From Lentilactobacillus sp. Marseille-Q4993 (GTDB lineage Bacteria > Bacillota > Bacilli > Lactobacillales > Lactobacillaceae), in assembly GCF_951230165.1 (NCBI RefSeq), contig NZ_CATNVB010000017.1, positions 1 through 47,713 of the forward strand: a stretch of 47,713 bases of DNA, written 5' to 3'. A program made the position numbers and the translations under genes. Numbering within the stretch: the stretch's first letter is position 1; every line of letters starts with the position of its first letter. Shown here one piece after another: positions 1 through 6,673 of the stretch. The notes below the pieces were generated by a model. The model saw only the letters and a program-made list of their open reading frames with translations. It did no database searches and was not told the DNA's origin.

Positions 1-40
1 ATTGGCCTTGATGATGGCTAATTTTTCTTATTTTTTACTG

Positions 41-97
41 ATAAAAGAAAAACTGGATCATATTTTTCAAAAAGTCATGAAAAATATGATCCAGTTT
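41..97 (-). terminator. Intrinsic terminator downstream of the ABC importer operon
   Basis: Perfect 17-bp inverted repeat, arms 51-67 and 80-96, with a 12-base loop. Read on the minus strand it is followed by a T-rich run. It ends the operon whose last gene stops at 139. A short GGGACATAAGTCCC hairpin lies between the gene and this terminator. Confidence 0.85.
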
Positions 98-103
98 ATT
101 TAT

Positions 104-130
104 TGGCGGGACTTATGTCCCGGCCTCTTT
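104..130. repeat. GGGACATAAGTCCC intergenic hairpin, copy 1
   Basis: On the minus strand this reads AGAGGCCGGGACATAAG followed by TCCCG, a hairpin with arms at 107-112 and 117-122. It starts about 9 bases after the stop of the substrate-binding gene. The same element, with a compensatory change in the stem, follows gyrA at 47588-47612. Similar elements are common downstream of genes in lactobacilli and other Firmicutes. Confidence 0.75.
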
Positions 131-138
131 CGATATTG

Positions 139-942
139 TTATTTTTCAGTAATATCCTTGTTGAAATATTTCATTGAAATTTTCTTAAGTTGACCATTCT
201 TCCGCAATGCATTAAGGGCCTTGTTTGCTTCCTTTTGAAGCTTGGTGTCCTTCTTGTTAAACATTGCTGAGATTTGAGCTGGTTCAGCTTCATCGTTAGT
301 TAACTGACGGGCGTTCAAGCCAATTGTTGGTTGTTCACTTGAATAACTGTTCCAAGAGTCAACTGAGTTGATAGTTCCGTAAACTCGCTTTTGTTTAACT
401 AAGTTAACACTATTCACGAACTCACCTGATGGAACGATTTGAGCCCCGTACTTCTTAGCAACCTGTTCGTTGTTAGTACCGGTACCCTCTGCAAACTTCT
501 TACCCTTAATATCTTTGATATCCTTAACGTTTGTTCCAGCTCTTGTAACTAAAACATACTTAGAATAGATATAAGGATTTGAGAAGATGTAGCTCTTCTT
601 TCTTTCAGGTGTAACGGTGATGTTATTTAAAACAACGTCGTACTTACCACTACCAAGTCCGGCAACCAAGCTATCCCACTTCGTTGGGACAAACTTAGCC
701 TTGACCCCCATCTTCTTAGCCATTGCTTTACCAAGTTCAACTTCGAACCCAGTTAGCTTACCGTCTTTACGGTAAGAATATGGTGCGTATGTTCCTTCCA
801 AACCAATCGTCAATTGATCACTCTGAACGAGGTCCTTTTTAAAACCACTACCGCTGTTTGAACCACATGCAGAAAGCGTAATTGCAACAATAAATGCTGC
901 CCCCAATAATAGTAGTTTGGATAAATGTCTTCTGATTTTCAT
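139..942 (-). CDS. Amino-acid ABC transporter substrate-binding lipoprotein
   Basis: A 267-residue family 3 (SBP_bac_3) extracellular solute receptor that delivers an amino acid to the permease encoded upstream. It starts with a basic, hydrophobic signal peptide ending in a lipobox (LSAC, Cys26), so it is a membrane-anchored lipoprotein. The body has the family pattern: LTIGLEGTYAPYSY near the N-terminus, GFEVELGKAMAKKMG, and the VLNNITVTPERKKSY region. ATG at 942 is chosen over an upstream in-frame ATG because AAAGGAAAG precedes it and the signal peptide begins there. Last gene of a permease-ATPase-receptor operon. The substrate is not certain from sequence; the Met-type T-box upstream of the operon suggests methionine or a related sulfur amino acid. 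Confidence 0.9.
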   Translation of the reverse strand: MKIRRHLSKLLLLGAAFIVAITLSACGSNSGSGFKKDLVQSDQLTIGLEGTYAPYSYRKDGKLTGFEVELGKAMAKKMGVKAKFVPTKWDSLVAGLGSGKYDVVLNNITVTPERKKSYIFSNPYIYSKYVLVTRAGTNVKDIKDIKGKKFAEGTGTNNEQVAKKYGAQIVPSGEFVNSVNLVKQKRVYGTINSVDSWNSYSSEQPTIGLNARQLTNDEAEPAQISAMFNKKDTKLQKEANKALNALRKNGQLKKISMKYFNKDITEK

Positions 943-970
943 CTTTTCTTTCCTTTCCCAATTAAACATA

Positions 971-1717
971 TTATTCAATATCATTAAACGTCATTGCATT
1001 AACGAACCCATTGATTCGTTCATTATCCGAATTAAAGAAGTCTTCAACCGGTCCGTCAAATAATACTGAACCATCCTCAATAAATAATACCTTGTTTGCT
1101 ACCTGTCTGGCAAAGGCTAAATTATGAGTAACAATAATCATCGACTGCTCTTCTTCAGCAATTTTCATCAGAACCTTAAGCACCTCAAGCTCTAGCTCAG
1201 GGTCAAGGGCACTAGTTGGCTCATCCAGAAAAATATATTCAGGGTGCATCGCTAACGATCTGGCAATTGCCACTCGCTGCGACTGCCCACCAGATAACTC
1301 TGACGGATAAGAATCAGCTTTGTCCTTCAAACCGACCTTATCGAGCAATTCAATGGCCTCTTGTTCAGCTTCATCCTTACCCTTTTTAAGGACTTGGACT
1401 GGCCCTTCCATAACATTCTTCTTAACCGTTAAGTGAGGGAATAAATTATATCCTTGAAAAACCATCTCAGTTTTCTTCCGAATATCCAGAATCATCTTAT
1501 CAGTGAGTGGTTTACTTAAATCAATCTTAGTATCATCAAAATCGTAGATTCCAGACTCTGGGTGCTCCAGAAAATTAAGCGACCGTAGCAGCGTTGACTT
1601 TCCAGATCCAGATGGTCCAAGAATTACGGTTGTTTTATTTTCAGGAAACGTCGTGGAGATATCCTTCAATACTTTAGTTCCGTTAAATGACTTGCTGATT
1701 TTTTCTAGTTTTAACAT
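971..1717 (-). CDS. Amino-acid ABC transporter ATP-binding protein
   Basis: A 248-residue cytoplasmic ATPase of the polar-amino-acid uptake family (GlnQ/HisP/TcyC type). Walker A is GPSGSGKST near residue 35, the Q-loop is in VFQGYNLFPH, the signature is LSGGQSQR, and Walker B is [12 protein letters not shown] followed by the switch histidine in IIVTHN. It powers import together with the permease 9 bases upstream, and the receptor gene starts 28 bases after its stop, so all three are one transcript. Length is normal for the family. The substrate cannot be told from this subunit. Confidence 0.93.
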   Translation of the reverse strand: MLKLEKISKSFNGTKVLKDISTTFPENKTTVILGPSGSGKSTLLRSLNFLEHPESGIYDFDDTKIDLSKPLTDKMILDIRKKTEMVFQGYNLFPHLTVKKNVMEGPVQVLKKGKDEAEQEAIELLDKVGLKDKADSYPSELSGGQSQRVAIARSLAMHPEYIFLDEPTSALDPELELEVLKVLMKIAEEEQSMIIVTHNLAFARQVANKVLFIEDGSVLFDGPVEDFFNSDNERINGFVNAMTFNDIE

Positions 1718-1726
1718 TGTAACCTC

Positions 1727-2425
1727 CTAATTAGCAGGAGTAACGTACCGTGACGTTACCTTTTCGAGGTATCCCTGTAACCACGTTAATATAGTACAGA
1801 AAACAGCATATACCAGTGCAACAAGCGTATACATCAGGAGTGGCTGGAAGTTTTCAGCGGCAATCTGCTGACTAACCTCAAACATTTCCACGATGGTGAT
1901 GGATGCCGCCAGCGAAGTATCTTTCACCAAACTAATAAAGCTGTTTGAAAGTGGTGGCAGTGAAACGCGAATTGCTTGGGGTAAGATAATCCGTTTAAGG
2001 ACCTGACTCTTAGTCATTCCAATCGAGTAAGCTGCTTCCCACTGACCCGTAGGAATTGATTGAATGGCTGCCCGAATAGTTTCTGAACAGTAAGCCCCGG
2101 TATTAAGTGAAAACGTTAAAATTCCGGCTGTCCATGGGTCCAACTTGATTCCTTCCGGAAATATCCCCTTAATTTTCAAGTATGGCAAACCAAAGTAAAC
2201 AATGAATAACTGCACTAACAGTGGCGTGCTTCTAAACAACCATACATAGAACCTAAATATCCATTTAACGATCACAAACCAACCGCCCTTTGCGGATAAC
2301 CTAACCAATGCCGTTGCCAAGGCAATTATTAGCCCAATAACAAACGAAATAACTGCAATTGGAATTGTGTACTTTAGCCCTGCAACAATCAACTGTGGTA
2401 GGGCATCCATAATAATCTTCCACAT
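1727..2425 (-). CDS. Amino-acid ABC transporter permease
   Basis: A 232-residue HisM/GlnP-type inner-membrane permease with about five hydrophobic segments. The EAA loop is visible as EAAYSIGMTKSQVLKRIILPQA, where the ATPase docks, and the N-terminal half has FRSTPLLVQLFIVYFGLP, typical of the family. It is the first gene of the operon, with a strong AGGAGGAATAGGAT before the ATG, directly downstream of a T-box leader. Probably a homodimer, since only one permease gene is present. Confidence 0.93.
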   Translation of the reverse strand: MWKIIMDALPQLIVAGLKYTIPIAVISFVIGLIIALATALVRLSAKGGWFVIVKWIFRFYVWLFRSTPLLVQLFIVYFGLPYLKIKGIFPEGIKLDPWTAGILTFSLNTGAYCSETIRAAIQSIPTGQWEAAYSIGMTKSQVLKRIILPQAIRVSLPPLSNSFISLVKDTSLAASITIVEMFEVSQQIAAENFQPLLMYTLVALVYAVFCTILTWLQGYLEKVTSRYVTPAN

Positions 2426-2453
2426 ATCCTATTCCTCCTAAAAATTGGCAAAG

Positions 2454-2712
2454 AAAATCCGTCCCCGCACCTAAGTGCTGGGACGGATTTTCCGTGTTAC
2501 CACCCATTTTCCCGCCTTTTACTGCTAGGCGGCTCCATGAATGGTATCGTGATTCCCACGTTTTCTAAGCTTGCACCTAAAATAATCACTCAGAGTTCAT
2601 CTTCAGCTGCCCTTCATCCTTGCCCTCTCACTATCGGCAATCGCTTTTAGAATTACTAACCAACTTACTCTTCTCGTCACAGCGGTTCTTATTAAAAGTA
2701 ATTGAAATATAA
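2454..2712 (-). promoter_or_regulatory. T-box riboswitch leader, probable Met specifier
   Basis: Leader of the ABC importer operon. The T-box core GGGTGGTAACACGG lies at 2492-2505 on the minus strand and is followed by a terminator with 11-bp arms 2454-2464 and 2481-2491. Stem I contains GACGAG and an AGTA loop. On its 3' side a nine-base loop TGAAGATGA puts ATG (2598-2600) in the specifier position. The same alignment places ATC and GTA in the two other T-boxes of this window. Uncharged tRNA-Met would favour antitermination. The T-box call is secure; the Met assignment is a manual fold. Confidence 0.9.
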
Positions 2713-2716
2713 AAGT

Positions 2717-2745
2717 AGCGTACAACATAAATAGCAGAGTGTCAA
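2717..2745 (-). promoter_or_regulatory. Promoter of the T-box/ABC importer operon
   Basis: TTGACA at 2740-2745 and a weaker -10 TACGCT at 2717-2722, separated by 17 bases, just upstream of the T-box leader. Confidence 0.6.
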
Positions 2746-2765
2746 CGCCATGACCGCATTTTAAA

Positions 2766-3278
2766 TTAGTGACCCAAACCAGAAGTAAAACCAGATACCA
2801 AACTGTAAAGTTCAGGAATAATCACCCCAATAAAAACAACAATCCCCCAGGATACTGAACTTTTTGTCAGGGTATGATTTACTTGTTTCCAATTAAGAGA
2901 TGTTAAAAAGCCAATTACGGCAATCCACCGAATTCCACCACCCACAAAATCGTACAGGCTGTACTTTACCCGAAACAACATCAGAAAAATAAATAATATT
3001 ATAGTAAGAATACTTCCAAAAAGAACAATCTTTTTAGTTTTTGAAATTTTATGGCTAGCTGATAATTTATCCATCAAGTCCTCGTCTCCTCTAATTAGCG
3101 AATCAATTGAAAGGTTAAATAAATCACTTAATTGGATTACGCCCGCAATTGTTGGTAGTGAGCTACCACTCTCCCACCTAGATATGGATTGTCTAGAAAT
3201 AAACATCCTATCAGCCAAGTCTTGCTGAGACCAACCCTTAAGCTTGCGTTGTTGCTTCATTTGTTCACCAATTGTCAT
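2766..3278 (-). CDS. XRE-family regulator with C-terminal membrane segments
   Basis: A 170-residue protein with an N-terminal Cro/CI-type helix-turn-helix (about residues 5-60; SQQDLADRMFISRQSISRWE is the core) followed by a basic linker and hydrophobic segments near 84-102, 112-127 and 143-162. This layout fits a membrane-tethered DNA-binding regulator, a common class in lactobacilli whose signals are mostly unknown. ATG at 3278 follows GGGAGGCAAATT; the longer in-frame extension is not coding-like and contains a repeat element. No terminator is evident downstream, where the ABC operon promoter lies. Target genes unknown. Confidence 0.85.
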   Translation of the reverse strand: MTIGEQMKQQRKLKGWSQQDLADRMFISRQSISRWESGSSLPTIAGVIQLSDLFNLSIDSLIRGDEDLMDKLSASHKISKTKKIVLFGSILTIILFIFLMLFRVKYSLYDFVGGGIRWIAVIGFLTSLNWKQVNHTLTKSSVSWGIVVFIGVIIPELYSLVSGFTSGLGH

Positions 3279-3361
3279 AATTTGCCTCCCGTTTATTTTA
3301 TTCTGATCAAACCTTAGCCAAAATGAAAGCACATATGGTGAGCATTCCGGATTTAGGACGA

Positions 3362-3394
3362 AAAAACCGGAAACTAGTAGGTTGGCGGTTCTCA
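3362..3394 (-). repeat. AACCGCAAACC-type intergenic element, copy A
   Basis: On the minus strand it reads AATTGAGAACCGCCAACC, then TACTAGTTTCCGG. It lies upstream of the XRE gene and closely matches copy B (3984-4009), differing by a 7-bp GCCAACC insertion and a few substitutions. It also matches copy C at 5406-5440. Confidence 0.55.
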
Positions 3395-3411
3395 ATTCTT
3401 TATTCTACACT

Positions 3412-3452
3412 AAAAAAGCCTACCCACCAGAATCACTTCCAGTAGATAGGCC
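3412..3452 (-). terminator. Terminator of the acidic lipoprotein gene
   Basis: Arms 3418-3430 and 3439-3451 pair with several G-U pairs and are followed on the minus strand by six T residues. Confidence 0.7.
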
Positions 3453-3463
3453 AAATATATCAA

Positions 3464-3943
3464 TTAATCATCATCTTCAACGACATCTTCTTCTACCCAA
3501 TATTTAGTGGCTTTTGAACTTGATGAAAAACGAATTCGATAATACTCCTCAGTATCATAATCATCATCGTCGTCATCCCGCTCGTAAACAACCGCCTTCT
3601 TATCAACGTAGATTCGTTTGCCTTCTCTCGCCTTAACTTTCTTCCAACTGTACGTCTTGTTCTTCTTAGTTCCAGGAACATACTTATACAGCTTCGAGTC
3701 ATCGTAGTCATCATCTAAAGTTGCTTTGAACTTAACAGTCTTGTATTTTACCTTGTTGGTGGAACGTGAGTAACTTAGTTGCTCCGTATTCGGTTCAACG
3801 TCGTTAGTGACTGTCTTAGAAACAGTTATTTTTTCATCTTTAAGACCGGCTTGATCGCCACCATCACTTGATTTCGAACCGCAACCGGTCACCCCAATTC
3901 CAACAAACAACAATAAAGTCAATAAGAGAACTTTCAATTTCAT
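3464..3943 (-). CDS. Small acidic lipoprotein of unknown function
   Basis: A 159-residue predicted lipoprotein: signal peptide MKLKVLLLTLLLFVGIGVTG with lipobox Cys21, then a Ser/Gly/Asp-rich linker and a lysine- and aspartate-rich body. It has a run of six Asp in ERDDDDDDYD and an acidic C-terminus ending EDDD. I do not recognise a domain. Short Tyr/Lys-rich repeats resemble the small secreted surface proteins common in lactobacilli. ATG at 3943 is preceded by GGAGG and starts the signal peptide. The gene is monocistronic, with its own terminator, and shares an upstream element with the neighbouring XRE gene. Metal or polycation binding by the acidic tail is only a guess. Confidence 0.8.
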   Translation of the reverse strand: MKLKVLLLTLLLFVGIGVTGCGSKSSDGGDQAGLKDEKITVSKTVTNDVEPNTEQLSYSRSTNKVKYKTVKFKATLDDDYDDSKLYKYVPGTKKNKTYSWKKVKAREGKRIYVDKKAVVYERDDDDDDYDTEEYYRIRFSSSSKATKYWVEEDVVEDDD

Positions 3944-3983
3944 TTCCAGTTTTCCTCCGGCTAATATTTGGTAAGGCAATAGT

Positions 3984-4009
3984 AACCGGAAACCATTAGG
4001 TTCGCAATT
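3984..4009 (-). repeat. AACCGCAAACC-type intergenic element, copy B
   Basis: On the minus strand: AATTGCGAACCTAATGG, then TTTCCGGTT, upstream of the lipoprotein gene. Nearly identical to copy A apart from a short deletion. Confidence 0.5.
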
Positions 4010-4028
4010 TTAAACTCCGAGGATTTAA

Positions 4029-5027
4029 CTAAACCGTCACTGCTGTTTTATCAGCTACGTTAGCTCCTTGTTTATGGTACTTTCTCATCATTTCCGCCAT
4101 GTGAACCTCATGGGTAACAAATTCATGAGTCCGGCAAACGTAATCATTCTCACGACCAATTTTAGCAATATACCCGTTGATGTAATCAACTTCTGTTGGG
4201 CGACCCTTGGAGAAGTCTTGATACATTGATGGGTAATGGTACTTGTATTCCTGACTCACGGTGATTACTGATTCCACCTGCTCTTGGCGGGTTGCGATTA
4301 AGTGAATTCCAGCTCTGTCACATGCATCGTATGCTTCATCAAATAATTGACGAGCCATATCGCGAACTCCCTCATACTCAATAAACTGACCCATTTGCAT
4401 TTCAAACATCGTACATAATGTGTTGGTTACCGCATTAAATAGCACTTTGGACATACACATTCCCATATAATCTGGAGCAAAAATTGGGTTTAATCTGGCT
4501 GCCTTAAAATCTTCAGCTACTTGGCGGGTAACTTCATCAGGTCCCTCACCGTTATACCGAGCCATATGCATTTCTTCGGTACCAACCTCACCCATAAAAT
4601 CAACGTTAGCTGGACCATCCATTCTAGTAGCAATCATCGCAGTTCCACAGATGATGTGATCAGCAGGGAAATATTCAGCAATTTTTTCAAAGTGACCAAA
4701 CCCATTCATTGCTGAAAAGACGTATTGATCATTGTGGAAAATACCTGCTTCATTATCCCGAGCCATTTCTTCAGCTAATTGCATTTGCTTTTTGAACACA
4801 ATCCAAACATCAGGATGACCATTGTATTCTTCTGGATAATAAATATTGATTGGAACAATTTTTCGATTTTCATGGTCTCGGGCCACAGAAACCCCATTCT
4901 GTTCCCGAACCTTTTCAACGTTTGGCTCCCATGTGTCGATGAAATCTACATCAACGCCAGCGTTCTCTTGTAACATTACTCCATACCTATATCCCATTGC
5001 TCCTGCGCCAATAATTCCATACTTCAT
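4029..5027 (-). CDS. Ketopantoate reductase family protein (PanE-like), probable 2-oxoacid reductase
   Basis: A 332-residue NAD(P)H-dependent reductase. The Rossmann motif GAGAMG is at residues 7-12. The C-terminal ApbA domain carries the catalytic Lys194 with Asn198 and Asn202 in SKVLFNAVTNTL, plus Ser267 and Glu279 in PSMYQDFSKGRPTEVDYING. Family members make pantoate from ketopantoate. Some lactic acid bacterial homologues (the Lactococcus PanE/HicDH type) instead reduce branched-chain 2-oxo acids to D-2-hydroxy acids. The Ile-type T-box upstream and the lack of other pantothenate genes favour the second role here, as an inference. ATG 5027 is preferred over GTG 5036 because GGGAG is correctly spaced only for ATG. 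Confidence 0.85.
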   Translation of the reverse strand: MKYGIIGAGAMGYRYGVMLQENAGVDVDFIDTWEPNVEKVREQNGVSVARDHENRKIVPINIYYPEEYNGHPDVWIVFKKQMQLAEEMARDNEAGIFHNDQYVFSAMNGFGHFEKIAEYFPADHIICGTAMIATRMDGPANVDFMGEVGTEEMHMARYNGEGPDEVTRQVAEDFKAARLNPIFAPDYMGMCMSKVLFNAVTNTLCTMFEMQMGQFIEYEGVRDMARQLFDEAYDACDRAGIHLIATRQEQVESVITVSQEYKYHYPSMYQDFSKGRPTEVDYINGYIAKIGRENDYVCRTHEFVTHEVHMAEMMRKYHKQGANVADKTAVTV

Positions 5028-5072
5028 GTGAACCACACTCCCTTTTATTTTTTATTTAATTCGACTAAAAAA

Positions 5073-5344
5073 CGCCCCTTGGCCTGATAGCCAAGGGACG
5101 TTAGTTTTACGTGATACCACCCATTTTTAAGTCACCCTCACGGATAACTCCTCATTCCGTACAGCATTGCTGCGATACGTTGCACGATAATGGGTGCACC
5201 CCGCTCACCTCGAAAAGTGAACCAATTTGGAAGATCTTTAAATCAAATAGTCTTGAGGTCCTCACACCACCGAACCCTCTCTTGGTAAAACTATTCGACC
5301 ACTCCATCAACCAGATAACTTAGTCGAATTAAATTGTTGCAAGT
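5073..5344 (-). promoter_or_regulatory. T-box riboswitch leader, probable Ile specifier
   Basis: Leader of the PanE-like gene. The core GGGTGGTATCACG is at 5110-5122 on the minus strand, followed by a terminator with arms 5073-5083 and 5090-5100. Stem I has the distal AGAGAGG and GGTGGTG elements. A TGGA/TCCA closing stem bounds the specifier loop TAAAGATCT, giving ATC (5233-5235), isoleucine. The base after the specifier is T rather than the usual purine. Confidence 0.9.
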
Positions 5345-5374
5345 AGTGTAACTCACTCAAAATGATAATGTCAA
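5345..5374 (-). promoter_or_regulatory. Promoter of the PanE-like gene
   Basis: TTGACA at 5369-5374 and TACACT at 5345-5350, with an 18-base spacer, immediately upstream of the T-box leader. Confidence 0.7.
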
Positions 5375-5405
5375 CACTTTTTCTAATTTTATTTTAACTT
5401 CATTA

Positions 5406-5440
5406 AACGGAAACCGCCAATTGGAAACCGCAAACCAGGT
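5406..5440 (+). repeat. AACCGCAAACC-type intergenic element, copy C
   Basis: Reads CGGAAACCGCC then AATTGGAAACCGCAAACC and AGGTTTT. GGAAACCGC occurs twice in 25 bases, and AAACC/GGTTT forms a small palindrome. It lies between the PanE-like T-box promoter and the secreted protein gene. The rest of the 5375-5530 gap is AT-rich and shows only a weak TAAAAT box near 5505. Confidence 0.6.
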
Positions 5441-5530
5441 TTTAGCCATGATCTATTCATAAAATTAATAACAACTTAACCACCTCAATAATCTTTATGT
5501 TGTAAAATGAATATGTATTGGAGGGGTATT

Positions 5531-6361
5531 ATGATTAAAAAATTACTCAAAGGAACAGCATTAATTGCCACTGTGTTTGGTTTACTAGCTACTACCAACC
5601 TAACCACGCAAGCGGCAAAGTCACAAACGAGCAACAATTCATACCAAGTAGTTTCAAAAAAGTGGTTGCGAAGCGGTACCTACACGCCATACCATACCAC
5701 ATCCACCACTAAGAACATTTACCTGTGGAATGGTACTCATACTAAGAAACGAGCAAACCTCAAGAACTACAAGGGGTACTCATGGATTAAAAAGATCAAC
5801 GTAACGCTACGCCACAATGGCAAGAACTACCTGTACTATTACGTCGACGCTTATCGAGACACTAAGACGTATAAAAACGTTAGCGGGCTAGTATATAGTG
5901 GATCAGTTAAGGCTGGCCTTAACCCTAGCTTTTCTGGCACCTTTCCAATTGATGTCAATTACTTCAAGAGTTTGTCCGAATACAATAGCTACATCAAGAA
6001 ATCTAAGTCACAATCACTCACTAGGGGCATTCTAAAACTGTTCCCTAACACTAAAGTTAGCTTGGAACTTTCTCAAAACGCCGTGTTCTTTAGTCCAACT
6101 ACAAGTATTCAAAGTCGTTACAGTGAAATCCTGCGACCTCGACACGTAGATGATTTTCTTAATAACGGCAAGGGTGATAAGATGACTACCGCTCAGCGAG
6201 TGGCTGCTATTAAACAAGCATTAGCTGATGATGGCTACACAACCAATAAGTTAAAAGACTTATCGGGATATGAACTAGGTATTTACCTAACTAATTACCA
6301 ATCAAGAGCTAGCCAAAATGATGATCCAATTCAGGGAATTATTTTGGGTAAATTAAAATAA
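5531..6361 (+). CDS. Secreted protein of unknown function
   Basis: A 276-residue protein with a Sec signal peptide (MIKKLLKGTALIATVFGLLATTNLTTQA, cleavage likely after TQA) and no lipobox or LPXTG anchor, so it is probably released or loosely cell-wall bound. The mature part is rich in Tyr, Lys, Thr and Ser, with blocks such as SKKWLRSGTYTPYH and KNYKGYSWIKKINVTLRHNGK that look like the SLAP/GW-like wall-binding segments of lactobacilli, but I cannot assign a family. ATG 5531 follows GGAGGGG and begins the signal peptide. Single gene with its own terminator. Confidence 0.8.
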   Translation: MIKKLLKGTALIATVFGLLATTNLTTQAAKSQTSNNSYQVVSKKWLRSGTYTPYHTTSTTKNIYLWNGTHTKKRANLKNYKGYSWIKKINVTLRHNGKNYLYYYVDAYRDTKTYKNVSGLVYSGSVKAGLNPSFSGTFPIDVNYFKSLSEYNSYIKKSKSQSLTRGILKLFPNTKVSLELSQNAVFFSPTTSIQSRYSEILRPRHVDDFLNNGKGDKMTTAQRVAAIKQALADDGYTTNKLKDLSGYELGIYLTNYQSRASQNDDPIQGIILGKLK

Positions 6362-6374
6362 TTTGATTAAGTAA

Positions 6375-6429
6375 ATAAGCATCAGCAGATGGGACTGTCA
6401 TTGTCCTAGCCACTGATGCTTATTTTTTT
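6375..6429 (+). terminator. Terminator of the secreted protein gene
   Basis: Arms ATAAGCATCAG (6375-6385) and CTGATGCTTAT (6413-6423), followed by a run of T residues. Confidence 0.85.
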
Positions 6430-6438
6430 ACCCCAATA

Positions 6439-6467
6439 TTTACTACACCTTACTCTTTTCGTATAGA
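6439..6467 (+). promoter_or_regulatory. Possible promoter running against the small hydrophobic ORF
   Basis: TTTACT at 6439-6444 and TATAGA at 6462-6467 with a 17-base spacer. Transcription would start near 6474 and run through the 3' end of the minus-strand ORF at 6505-6609. Weak boxes; listed only because of that geometry. Confidence 0.3.
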
Positions 6468-6541
6468 AAGAACAGGTAGGCAACTACCACAACTGCCACA
6501 CTAGTCAAAAAGTACTTAATAAACGCTTGTTGAACCGCCAC
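6443..6541 (-). other. Second hydrophobic reading frame overlapping the small ORF
   Basis: A GTG-started frame of 32 residues (VAVQQAFIKYFLTSVAV, then VVVAYLFFLYEKSKV) overlapping the end of the 6505-6609 ORF in another frame. It encodes a convincing transmembrane helix with a basic tail. It may be a separate peptide translated by coupling, or the other half of a two-helix protein split by a frameshift. No further evidence. Confidence 0.3.
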
Positions 6542-6609
6542 CTAGCCTCAATCAGTGCCCCTACTAGCCCAGCAATGATTGGGATTAAAATATAGCCAAT
6601 TATTTCCAT
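6505..6609 (-). CDS. Small hydrophobic protein, possible Fst-like peptide
   Basis: A 34-residue ORF, MEIIGYILIPIIAGLVGAL then IEARWRFNKRLLSTF: one membrane helix with a basic tail. ATG 6609 has GGAG seven bases upstream. The pattern PIIxGLV followed by W and an Asn/Lys/Arg tail resembles Fst/PepA1-type type I toxins, which are membrane peptides controlled by convergent antisense RNAs. A candidate opposing promoter lies at 6439-6467. Against this, a second hydrophobic frame overlaps the 3' end, so the gene may instead be a frameshifted two-helix protein. It follows the aspartokinase terminator on the same strand. Confidence 0.4.
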   Translation of the reverse strand: MEIIGYILIPIIAGLVGALIEARWRFNKRLLSTF

Positions 6610-6627
6610 AATTTTCTCCGTTTCCAT

Positions 6628-6649
6628 AAAAAAAGAATCACATATTCTC
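6628..6649 (-). terminator. Probable terminator of the hom-aspartokinase operon
   Basis: A short AGAAT/ATTCT stem (6634-6638 with 6644-6648) followed on the minus strand by seven T residues. Weak stem but a good T tract. Confidence 0.5.
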
Positions 6650-6673
6650 AGGGAAAATGCAATTCTCACTAGG

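Noticed and set aside
3493-3714. Alternative frame rich in Met and Thr in the lipoprotein gene
   Set aside because: An artefact of the repeated Asp codons of the real gene.
5051-5340. Possible small plus-strand gene (70 residues)
   Set aside because: The region is the T-box leader on the opposite strand and its pairing explains the sequence.
6525-6547. A further copy of the AACCGCAAACC-type element inside the small ORF
   Set aside because: GTTGAACCGCCACCTAG resembles copies A and F, but the match is short and lies in a coding frame; kept only as a possible explanation for the frame break.
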